Source: Amylostereum areolatum (Eukaryota; Basidiomycota; Agaricomycetes; Russulales; Stereaceae). From it: DNA of 64,000 bases. The position numbers and the translations under genes were made by a program. Numbering within the stretch: the first letter of the stretch is position 1; each line of letters opens with the position of its first letter. Location: contig SAXG01000015.1 of the NCBI GenBank assembly GCA_012932865.1, forward strand, positions 434,001-498,000, given 5' to 3'. Positions 56,350 through 64,000 of this stretch are shown one piece after another. The notes beneath the pieces were generated by a model. It saw nothing but the letters and a program-made list of their open reading frames with translations, ran no database searches and had not been told where the DNA came from.

Positions 56350-57390
56350 AGTGCTTATTCATTGTCACTGCTATCCTCCTCATCTATGTCCTAAAGCTGA
56401 GCCATGAATGACTCATCATCATCATCATCTTCTTCTTCAAGGTCTTCTGAAGCTTTAGAAAGCTTGGGACAAGGCTGAGCTTTCTCCTAGAAGTCTCAAA
56501 GAAGGGGTTTGGTCACTTTAAAGGCCTTTTTTGCACGCTTTGCTTTGTCTTTAGCATCCTCCCATTTTCCAACTGCCACCTTCCATTGAAGCTTCCCAAG
56601 TTCATTGCACTTTTTACGCTCTGCTTCCCCAGCACTCCAAAGTTTTATAGTTGCAGCATGTTTGGCACAGAGAGCACGTTTATGCAGTTTTTCCACCGCT
56701 TCTCTCTACCGCCACTCAGTATGCTCAATGACAACTTCAACAAAGGCAGGATCAGTGAGCAGTTTGGGAAGTCCATCTCCCATAATTTTTCCACCCCCAC
56801 TGCTAACCTTTTTTCTCTCCTCAGCTCCAAGCTGACGACAAACACGTGCACAGTACATGCGCAGGATAATAGCAGCCTGCTGACCACGAAGCTGGCCTTG
56901 TTAAGATATGCCTCCTGTATATCGGCATTCCGCAAAGCAATCTGAAGAAGCTTTTCTAATTCAGTCTCTGCATTGACTGTCAAGAGATCTTCAAATCGAG
57001 GTTTTGTAAGAGAAATCAAGATTGGATTAATAGTTGGTGGGGCAGGCCTGATTCGACTTTATCGGTGACATCAAGACAAGATACTTAAATGCAGTATGTA
57101 GATGACTTGGAACATTCAATGTTGCATGCCCTTGTGCACAGGGAGTAGGAAGACCTATCTCATGGTTGAGACTTAGAGCCAAAAATGGATCATCCAAGTC
57201 ACTATGCATAATGGAGGAACTCGATGCAGCTGTCTGTATCTTTCGCTGCACCCGACGAGGAGTATGGGGACTCTGGAGAGTGACAAGATGTGAACCAGAT
57301 ATCTGTGCAGGCCTAACAGGAGTTGCACACTGCCGTTCCGCCCAGAGCTCTTTTTGAGAGCGTGCAGGAATCTCATGGGCTCCCGCTCCA
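56350..57390 (-). pseudogene. C-terminal part of a pogo-type transposase
   Basis: The minus strand reads KELWAERQCATPVRPAQISG, TPRRVQRKIQTAASSSSIMH, HLHTAFKYLVLMSPIKSNQA and LEKLLQIALRNADIQEAYLN, then a Lys-rich helix (KLQWKVAVGKWEDAKDKAKR) and an acidic end with EEEDDDDDESF. This order (Ser-rich linker, helical region, charged tail) resembles the C-terminal half of fungal pogo/DDE_1 transposases after the catalytic domain. No DDE domain lies upstream on this strand, so it may be the missing end of the gene at 53048-54540 after an inversion. Frames shift near 57025 and 56700. Confidence 0.55.
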
Positions 57391-57580
57391 GAGAGCGACG
57401 TGATGCCCTCCAGATCTCAATGTTCAAACATCGTCAAATCAGACAGCTCTCGTGTGAGACCGCTCTCATTCAGAGATCTCTAGGATCTCCCAGAGGTCTC
57501 CCGACGAGACCCTGCTGTTCACTCTGGCTGCTCGTGTTGAAAACACAGAGGGACCTTCAGTCATAAAGTGAAACACAAAG

Positions 57581-57654
57581 TGGACTGGCCGGGGATTGAA
57601 CCCAGGACCTCCCATATTCTAGAAGGGTGCTCTAACCAACTGAGCTACCTGTCC
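57581..57654 (-). tRNA. tRNA-like sequence in the TRIM 3' LTR
   Basis: Same 74-nt cloverleaf as at 40063-40136. The acceptor stem GGACAGG/CCAGTCC pairs at 6 of 7 positions (A-A at the fifth), discriminator A. Box A and box B are intact and the anticodon is AGA by position. The first TTTT downstream on the minus strand is at the LTR end (57542-57539). Short variable loop, so charging with serine is doubtful. Confidence 0.6.
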
Positions 57655-57811
57655 GATAGTGGGAACAGGTTGGTAGTTGATATAGAGAATATCACCGAGC
57701 TCTGATTGTGTGCAACAGGCCAGGGCTTAGCCTTATTTCAACACACCCCCGTAAGACCAGGCCTGATGTGATCTTAGGCACTCGCCACTTGTGCCCAACA
57801 GTAATCATGAA

Positions 57812-57828
57812 GGCGGGTGCTGCTACCA
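57812..57828 (-). promoter_or_regulatory. TRIM primer binding site
   Basis: TGGTAGCAGCACCCGCC directly follows the 5' LTR on the minus strand. TGGTAGC is the complement of the GCUACCA 3' end of initiator tRNA-Met, as used by Ty1. Confidence 0.6.
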
Positions 57829-57874
57829 TGTTGAAAACACAGAGGGACCTTCAGTCATAAAGTGAAACACAAAG

Positions 57875-57948
57875 TGGACTGGCCGGGGATTGAACCCAGG
57901 ACCTCCCATATTCTAGAAGGGTGCTCTAACCAACTGAGCTACCTGTCC
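57875..57948 (-). tRNA. tRNA-like sequence in the TRIM 5' LTR
   Basis: Identical to the copy at 57581-57654. Being in the 5' LTR, its Pol III promoter could drive transcripts within the LTR. A Pol III start inside the tRNA would not by itself give full-length element RNA, so a Pol II start upstream is still needed for mobility. Confidence 0.6.
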
Positions 57949-58042
57949 GATAGTGGGAACAGGTTGGTAGTTGATATAGAGAATATCACCGAGCTCTGAT
58001 TGTGTGCAACAGGCCAGGGCTTAGCCTTATTTCAACAGCTCG

Positions 58043-58583
58043 TGATTTTGTTCCTGCATTATTTTGCACCCCCCCTCCCCCTCCGCTGAAATTCTGCATC
58101 ACACATCAAGACAGATGACATGAAAGGTGGTATTTTACTTGTAGATCATAGAACATGAGCTGTGATAAGCAAAAACATAAAAAGTCACGAGTGGCTACAA
58201 GTGAAGAGTGAGGAGAGAGCCTGAGGGCAACAAGAGAGAGCAAGCCTAACAGGGAGCAAGCCTGACAGAGAGCAAGCCTGACAGAGAGCAGCACAAGAGC
58301 AGCATGAGAGTGACGAGAGAGAACAGCACGAGAGGGCAACACGAGAGGGCGACGAGCGAGCAAGGACAATGAGAGCAGTAGCCAGCGGGGGTGGATGGAT
58401 AGTGGGACCTTGCGTTAGCGGTTGAGTTAAGGCTGGAGGCCAAAACTAATGGTCCAACTGGGCGATGGATGATCCAACGGGGGAGACGGGAATCTAACAG
58501 GGGGGCGGGTGATCTAATGAGAGTGTGGGCATACCCTTGCACTTGCGTTGGTTGTGTTCATTGCGGTAATGGGTTCTAATGTA
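58043..58583. other. No gene seen
   Basis: Low-complexity repeats (AGAGAGCAAGCCTGAC-like units at about 58240-58350) and no convincing frame. Confidence 0.4.
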
Positions 58584-58811
58584 ACCTAAAGCGGTAACTA
58601 ACTCGAAACTGAACCTAGGGAAGCTAGCTCAGCCTGAACTACAGTAAGTACAGTACAAATGGGTACAGTGGGTGAAGTAGAGAGGGCATGTGGAGGGTAT
58701 GGACGCGGAATGAGGCGATGATAGGGTTAATGGAGCGGAATAGAAGCGAATAGAAGGGAGATAGAACGGAATAAAGGCGTAGAAATCAGACATAAATGAA
58801 TATCTTCAACA
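58584..58811 (-). mobile_element. Partial copia LTR (5' part)
   Basis: The first 228 bp of the LTR in minus orientation, ending near CGCTTTAGG. The 3' part is missing here; see 54541-54801. Confidence 0.88.
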
Positions 58812-59193
58812 CTAGCAAGCTGTAACGTGTTGCACAACGTCATGGATGCAAGTGCCAAGGTATTTAAACCTTTTTCCACTCACCCACATGGGCCGACAGT
58901 AGACATCTTAACTAGGTGTGGCGTGTTTTATGGAAGCGAGGGCATGGAAGTTGTGCTTGTCAGTATGTCGCACATGTTTGAACCTGAACAATTCATACAC
59001 TCCGGTATCCAGAAGAAAGGAGGGAACCTTGGAGAAGTGATGACTTGGGGATCTCGCCATGGCACGTGAGTAAATAAGCTTATCTGTAAGGACATCCTGT
59101 CAGGACCTCACCAAACTATTGAACAAGGTTGATGACATCATAAAAAATGCGGCGCAAACATGGAGAAGCTGCAATGCCTATCTCAATGGTTCC
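58812..59193 (+). pseudogene. Unrecognised coding-like fragment cut by copia copy 2
   Basis: An open frame from the LTR edge reads LASCNVLHNVMDASAKVFKP, GPTVDILTRCGVFYGSEGME and VVLVSMSHMFEPEQFIHSGI, then GEVMTWGSRHG. It ends at 59067 beside CACGTGAGT, which resembles a splice donor. About 45 nt later another frame reads DLTKLLNKVDDIIKNAAQTW and RSCNAYLNGS up to the copia LTR at 59194. The phase does not fit for the obvious acceptor. It could be exons of a host gene or part of another element. No domain is recognised and the 5' end is lost. Confidence 0.35.
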
Positions 59194-59644
59194 TGTTGAA
59201 GTCGCAGTTGAAGGGGCTAGCCAACTAGCTAGGGACGCTCAGAACTGACACAAACAGTGGATTGCTGCAGCACAGAATGAGCGACTGAGAAACAAGACAG
59301 AAACGAGCAAAGGGCATACCTGCAGCACAGAATGAGCGACTGAGGAGGAGCAGACGCGTGTGGCTGCAGGTAGAGGCCATGGAGCGTGGGAGGAAACTCG
59401 GAATAAGCCGAGAATCGACCTAAAGCGGTAACTAACTCGAAACTGAAGCTAGGGAAGCTAGCTCAGGCTGAACTACAGTAAGTACAGTACAATAGCGAAC
59501 AGTGGGTGAAGTGGAGAGGGCATGTGAGGGTATAGACGCGGAATTAGATGATAATAGGGTGAATGGAGCGGAATAGACGCGAATAGAAGGGAGATAGAAC
59601 AGAATAAAGGCGTAGAAATCAGACATAAACGAATATCTTCAACA
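59194..59644 (-). mobile_element. copia 2 3' LTR
   Basis: 451 bp, same sequence by eye as the LTRs of copy 1, followed (towards the gene) by the same purine tract. Confidence 0.95.
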
Positions 59645-59663
59645 CTCCCCCGTGATGAGACGC

Positions 59664-62600
59664 CTACTCGAGTCCCATCATCTCCCTGCAGCGCACAACG
59701 CGCTCACGAGGCAGCGCCTTCGTCAGGATGTCGGCCGGCATCTCGTTTGTCCCCACAAACTTGAGAACAATCCGGCCGGCCTCCACTTCGTCTCGCAGCC
59801 AGTAGAAGCGCAGGTCGAGGTGCTTCATGCGTCCATGATGCTCGGGATTCTTTGAGACGTTGATAGACGACTGATTGTCCGAGTACAGGAGCGAAGCGCC
59901 CTCGACTGTGTAGCCAAACTCAGAGAGCAGGTTGCGCATCCAGACGATCTCCTTGCCAGCCTCGACGGCAGCAATGTACTCCGCCTCGGTCGTCGACTGT
60001 GCGACGAGCGATTGGAGGCGAGAGCTCCAGCTGACAGCGCCAGAACCAATGCGGACGAGATACCCGCCTGTGGAGCGGCCATTGTCGACGTTTCCGCCGT
60101 GGTCCGAGTCTGTGAAGGTGGTGAACAGCTCGGAGTCGTCGGTCGGCCTGTACACGAGCTTCAAGTCCTTCGTGCCCTGGAGGTACTTGAACAGATGCTG
60201 GACGGCGCGCCAATGCTGAGGACCTGGGTCCGAAATGAAGCGGCAGAGATTGGAGACAGTGTAGGCGATGTCTGGACGGGTCGCAGTCGCGATGTAGAGC
60301 AGGGAGCCGACGGCGCTGCCATAGGGCACCTTTTGCATGAATTCGCGCTCAGAAGCGTTCTGGGGCGACATGGCCTTCGTCAGACGCGAGCCAGGAAGCA
60401 TAGGCGTGGTGACAGGGTGGCAGTCGGCGTGATTGTAGCGCGCAAGCGTGTCGATGATGTACTGGCGCTGGGAGAGGAAGAGGGTGCGAAGGGAGCGGTC
60501 TCGAGTGATGTGGATGCCAAGGAGGAAGGAGGTGGGGCCGAGGTCTCGCAGCTTGAAGTGCGTGCGAAGAGTGGCGATGATCTCGTCGAGAACAGGCTCC
60601 GAATTCGACGCCAGGGTGCCGTCGTCGACGAAGACAGGGAGGAGAACGCGCACAGCGTCGCGCTGGAGCACGTAGATTGACGCGTCGCTGTAGATGCAGC
60701 GGAATCCCATCTTGTCGCACAGGACCTCCATCAGCTTGATCTTCCACAGGCGAGCGGCCTGCTTGAGGCCGTAGATCGACTTCTGCAGCTTGCAGACCGC
60801 GCCAGGAGGACCCTCCTCGAAGCCTTCAGGCTGCTTCATGTAGACCTCCGCATCGAGGTCGCCATTGATGAAGGCATGGGAGATGTCGATGGAGCGCAGG
60901 TGGAGATCCTCGACGGCGGCGAGGGCGAGGACAGTGCGGATGGCCTGGAACTTGGCAGTGGGAGCGAAGGTCTCGAAGTAGTCGAAGCCAGGACGCTGGG
61001 CAAAGCCCTTCGCGACGACGCGCGCCTTGTAGCGCTCGATGGAGCCGTCCTCCTTGCGCTTGACCTTGAAGACCCAGCGCGATGCGACGGCGTGCGCGCC
61101 AGGGGGAAGGGAAGCGATAGACCAGGTGCCATTGGCTGCATGCGCGTCGAGCTCCTCTCTGCACGCTGCAAGCCACATCTCCGCGTCTGGACGCTGCATA
61201 GCCTGCCTGTAGGAGAGCGGCTCGCCGTCTGCGGATAGAAGGGCAGTCTCCAACGCGGTGTGGATGGCAAAGGCGGCCTCAGGCGTCTCCTGCGCAGAGT
61301 AGACGTCGTCATTCGCCCACGGCTCAGGAGAGTCGCTGTGAGCATCGTCCTCCTCGTCGGATTCGACTGCAGGAAGCGGCTCGCGCACTTTCGCCTTGGA
61401 GGGCACTGGTTGAGGCTGCCAGCTGTTCGATCGCGCCTTGACCACGGCGTCGCGCGTGCTACGGCGCAGAGGACCGGTGGGCGAGGCGGCGCGCTTCCTC
61501 CCTCGAGGAGCAGGCCGCGAAGGACCCGCATGTGGAGAGGGAGGTGCAGGATCGGCTGCAGGCGGCGCAGGAGCGGGATCGGCCGCATCCTGATCATGCT
61601 CATCAGCAGGCGGAGCTGGAGGCAGATCAGGCTCGTCTTGCTCAGCAGAGGACGAGTCGTCGTCTCCCCCGGCATCCAGCACCGGCTGAGAGGGAGCAGG
61701 CTCCGATGGAGGCGGAGGAGGGAAGAGGGGAGCGGAAGGCGAGGGCAGGAGCGGCTTGTTGAGCCTGGAGCGAGGGAAATCGCGCTCATCAAAGTCGGCG
61801 CGCTCGCAAATGATGACCTTCTTCGCTATAGGGTCCCAGAACTTCCAGCCTTTGTACCCCTCCGGATACCCGATGAAGGCGGCCTTCACCATGTGCGGCT
61901 GCAGGCCCTTGCGCTTGTCGCGCTGGATATGGACGTATGCGGTGCATCCCCACACGCGCAGACGACTCACATCCGGCTTGGACCCGTGCCAGAGCTCGAA
62001 GGGCGTGGTGTGCGCCTTGATGGCGGCGGTGGGCAGGCGGTTGCGGACGTGGATGTAGGCACTGAGCGCTTCTCCCCAGAAAGACGCAGGCAGGCCGGAC
62101 TCCGCAAGCATCGCGGTGACACCCTCCTCAATGGTGCGATTTGCACGCTCCGCCACGCCGTTCTGCTGAGGGCGATTGCGCGTCGTATGACGGCGCTCGA
62201 TCCCGTGCAGCGAACAGAACTCGTCCATGTTGCGCCCCATGTACTCGCCCCCCTTGTCGTCCTGCAGCGCGAGCAGCTTCTCGCCTGTCTGCTTCTCGGC
62301 CCACGCTTTGAAGTCCTTGAACGCCTCGTACTGGTCCGACTTCTTGCGAAGCAGGTAGACGGCGTAGAAACGCGAGGCGGCGTCGATGTAGAGGACCCAG
62401 TAGCGATAGCCAGAGGCGGTGCGGACTGGAAGCGGACCGTGCAGGTCAGAGTGGACGAGGGCGAGGCGCTTTGTGTAGACGGTGGTAGAGGAGGGGAACG
62501 GGTCGGCATGCATCTTGCCAGCGAGGCAGGGCTCGCAGATAGGGTCGGGCTTCTCTAACGAGTTGAAGACGAGACCGGTGACGAGATTCTCGCGCACTAT

Positions 62601-63974
62601 GCGCTGGAGACCAGCGTGGTTGAAGTGAGCCAGGCGGCGGTGCCATAGGGACGCGTCGAGCGGCGTAGAGGCGGCGAGCGCGGCGGATAGGGCGTAGTGC
62701 GACGCTGTAGAGGTGGAACCATCGAGATAGGCGGTGTTCGCATCGTTGATCGTTGCAGTGAACCACACAGCGCCGTCCTTAGCGAAGGAGACGCGGCTCC
62801 CCTTGATGGTGACGACGAACGCCTTATGCTTCGCAAGGTAGAGGACAGAGAGGAGATTATTGCGAAGATGGGGAACATGGAGGACTCTAGTAAACTCGAC
62901 GGCACCCTGCGCCTTTCCTGCTACAACCGGATTGAACACCACTGAACCGACTCCTGCACTGTACACCGTCTTTCCGTCTGCGAGGCGAATGGGCGTGCGA
63001 AGGGGACGGTAGGAGGCGAAGAAGTGGCGATGCGGGGTCATATGAGACGTGGCGCCGGTGTCTGCATTCCAATCGACGTCAGCATCGAGCTGCAGCGGCG
63101 AGAGGGGGTCGGAAGGAGCGACACTTGCGGATGCAGCGCTGCCAGCGTGTTCGCCAGCAGGATTGAAGCCGTCAGACGACGACGAAGCGGCGTTGGCCTT
63201 GTCCCCAAGGCGAGAACGCAGGTCCTTGATCTGCTTCTGATAGCAGGTCTTCTCCTCGTGCCCGCTCTTCTTGCAGAACGCGCAAGTGAGACGTGGACGC
63301 GAGGACTGCCCCTTGGCCTTGCCAGATGCGCCAGACGACGACGCACTGAGCGCAGACGAAGCGTCCGGCTTGAAGAACTCGGGGTTGCGCTCCCTGTTGG
63401 TCTCCTCGCGCACAAACGCGTCCTTGACGCTGTCGGGGTCGAGCTTCTCGAGCAGGAGGAGGGAGGAGACGAAGGAGGAGTACTCCGAGGGGAGGGCGCG
63501 GATGTACGCCATGGTGGTGAGCTCCTTGTCGAGCTCCTCGAGGGTGAGAGACGCAGGGCGAAGGGAACGAATGCGACGCATAGCATCGTCGACTCGCGTC
63601 GCCATAGCGAGCAGGGACTCGTCCTCCTTCTTGCGGACATTGAAGAGGTCGTCATACGCGTTGAAGCGCGCGCCAGGCGCCTTCTTGACGTGCAGCGCCT
63701 CGAGCTTCGTCCACATAGCAGGGGCGTCGCGCCTAAGGTCGTCCACAGGACCTCGCTGGTCCTTGGAGATGAGGAGGTAGATGGCACCCCCAGCCTTGGA
63801 GCAGATCGAGGTGTACTCCTTGAGGGCGGCAGCAGCAGTATCCGCCGGCTTGGACGTCTCCCCCAGCACTACAGCGTCCCAGCCCTTGGTCTGGAGCCAG
63901 GCCAGAACCTCGTTCGACCAGTCCTTGTAGTTTTGGCCGGTGAGAGCGTCGATTTTGGGGATAGAGTCGGACAT
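59664..63974 (-). CDS. copia polyprotein, copy 2
   Basis: 1436 residues, intact. Gag, CCHC knuckle, DTGATSHM protease, DD35E integrase, FVDD reverse transcriptase and RNase H are as in copy 1. By comparison of the translations the two proteins differ only at gag residue about 187 (Ala here in SVKDAFV, Val in copy 1) and in the region before RT (QRPDAEMW here, QRSDAEMW in copy 1). Neither change touches a catalytic residue. With copy 1 it shows that this family moved recently. Its enzymes are candidates for moving the TRIM at 57535-58037 in trans. Confidence 0.96.
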   Translation of the reverse strand: MSDSIPKIDALTGQNYKDWSNEVLAWLQTKGWDAVVLGETSKPADTAAAALKEYTSICSKAGGAIYLLISKDQRGPVDDLRRDAPAMWTKLEALHVKKAPGARFNAYDDLFNVRKKEDESLLAMATRVDDAMRRIRSLRPASLTLEELDKELTTMAYIRALPSEYSSFVSSLLLLEKLDPDSVKDAFVREETNRERNPEFFKPDASSALSASSSGASGKAKGQSSRPRLTCAFCKKSGHEEKTCYQKQIKDLRSRLGDKANAASSSSDGFNPAGEHAGSAASASVAPSDPLSPLQLDADVDWNADTGATSHMTPHRHFFASYRPLRTPIRLADGKTVYSAGVGSVVFNPVVAGKAQGAVEFTRVLHVPHLRNNLLSVLYLAKHKAFVVTIKGSRVSFAKDGAVWFTATINDANTAYLDGSTSTASHYALSAALAASTPLDASLWHRRLAHFNHAGLQRIVRENLVTGLVFNSLEKPDPICEPCLAGKMHADPFPSSTTVYTKRLALVHSDLHGPLPVRTASGYRYWVLYIDAASRFYAVYLLRKKSDQYEAFKDFKAWAEKQTGEKLLALQDDKGGEYMGRNMDEFCSLHGIERRHTTRNRPQQNGVAERANRTIEEGVTAMLAESGLPASFWGEALSAYIHVRNRLPTAAIKAHTTPFELWHGSKPDVSRLRVWGCTAYVHIQRDKRKGLQPHMVKAAFIGYPEGYKGWKFWDPIAKKVIICERADFDERDFPRSRLNKPLLPSPSAPLFPPPPPSEPAPSQPVLDAGGDDDSSSAEQDEPDLPPAPPADEHDQDAADPAPAPPAADPAPPSPHAGPSRPAPRGRKRAASPTGPLRRSTRDAVVKARSNSWQPQPVPSKAKVREPLPAVESDEEDDAHSDSPEPWANDDVYSAQETPEAAFAIHTALETALLSADGEPLSYRQAMQRPDAEMWLAACREELDAHAANGTWSIASLPPGAHAVASRWVFKVKRKEDGSIERYKARVVAKGFAQRPGFDYFETFAPTAKFQAIRTVLALAAVEDLHLRSIDISHAFINGDLDAEVYMKQPEGFEEGPPGAVCKLQKSIYGLKQAARLWKIKLMEVLCDKMGFRCIYSDASIYVLQRDAVRVLLPVFVDDGTLASNSEPVLDEIIATLRTHFKLRDLGPTSFLLGIHITRDRSLRTLFLSQRQYIIDTLARYNHADCHPVTTPMLPGSRLTKAMSPQNASEREFMQKVPYGSAVGSLLYIATATRPDIAYTVSNLCRFISDPGPQHWRAVQHLFKYLQGTKDLKLVYRPTDDSELFTTFTDSDHGGNVDNGRSTGGYLVRIGSGAVSWSSRLQSLVAQSTTEAEYIAAVEAGKEIVWMRNLLSEFGYTVEGASLLYSDNQSSINVSKNPEHHGRMKHLDLRFYWLRDEVEAGRIVLKFVGTNEMPADILTKALPRERVVRCREMMGLE

Positions 63975-64000
63975 AATGAGGAATTGGAGAGGATATACGC

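Larger units (their letters stand above)
57535..58037 (-). mobile_element. Miniature LTR retrotransposon (TRIM) with tRNA-like genes in its LTRs
   Basis: A complete 503-bp element: two identical 209-bp direct repeats (57535-57743, 57829-58037) around an 85-bp interior, with a perfect TSD GCTCG (57530-57534, 58038-58042). On the minus strand each LTR runs TGTTGAAATAAGG to TTTTCAACA. The interior starts TGGTAGCAGCACCCGCC, which fits a primer site for the initiator-Met tRNA 3' end, and ends ACGGGGGTG, a purine tract like that of the copia element. There is no coding capacity. Each LTR holds a 74-nt tRNA-like sequence in the sense of the element. The design recalls Cassandra TRIMs of plants, which carry 5S rRNA in the LTR. 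Confidence 0.93.
59194..64000 (-). mobile_element. Ty1/copia element, copy 2 (runs off the window)
   Basis: The 3' LTR (59194-59644) and entire polyprotein lie on the minus strand. The window ends in the leader, so the 5' LTR and TSD partner are outside. It is nearly identical to 44210-50148, in inverted orientation with about 9 kb between them. The low-coordinate flank is GTTCC. Confidence 0.95.

Noticed and set aside
57581..57948. Tandem pair of ordinary tRNA genes
   Set aside because: The similarity covers exactly 209 bp with TG..CA ends, a primer site, purine tract and TSD, so the pair is two LTRs of one element.
1..64000. CRISPR array, bacterial operon or rRNA genes
   Set aside because: No regularly spaced repeats, no ribosome-binding-site pattern and no rRNA-like sequence; element types and tRNA-like features are eukaryotic.

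Overview
The window is fungal, probably basidiomycete. It carries chromodomain Ty3/gypsy, Ty1/copia and pogo-type elements, short GT..AG-like introns and GC-rich low-complexity DNA; the species cannot be named. It is a transposable-element graveyard with almost no host coding sequence: elements sit inside elements, and most insertion events can be read from target-site duplications (TSDs).

Layout. 1-1880 is GC-rich simple sequence with stem-loops. 2231-17213 is an old gypsy (family C, minus strand) broken by two family A gypsy copies. One is a complete 8051-15034 element with TSD GGTGG; the other is a truncated 2231-6702 copy. 17602-18889 is a hAT-like element without transposase, with a perfect 8-bp TSD. 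20400-34445 is a chimeric gypsy: a family B LTR and leader joined to a family A gag-pol and 3' LTR. Its gag is split by a 7.6-kb inverted-repeat insertion (21751-29381) that itself holds a second hAT-like element and a solo LTR. 35403-50340 is a gypsy B element that absorbed a copia solo LTR, a tRNA-carrying LTR fused to a copia LTR, a gypsy A solo LTR and a complete copia element (44210-50148). 52100-58811 holds a decayed gypsy LTR, a broken pogo-type transposase in two opposed pieces, LTR fragments and a 503-bp miniature retrotransposon. 59194-64000 is a second, nearly identical copia copy in the opposite orientation, cut by the window end.

Only the two copia elements look intact: each encodes a 1436-residue gag-protease-integrase-RT-RNase H polyprotein. 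They are the plausible source of enzymes for the miniature element at 57535-58037. That element has two identical 209-bp LTRs, each carrying a tRNA-like gene with Pol III A and B boxes, and an 85-bp non-coding interior. A composite insertion at 39974-40634 joins one such LTR directly to a copia LTR inside a single TSD, which physically links the two.

Four gypsy LTR types also show a 10-nt match between the predicted mRNA 5' end and a primer site 2 nt after the LTR, with different but complementary sequences. This indicates Tf1-like self-priming. The copia element instead shows a primer site matching the initiator-Met tRNA anticodon arm.
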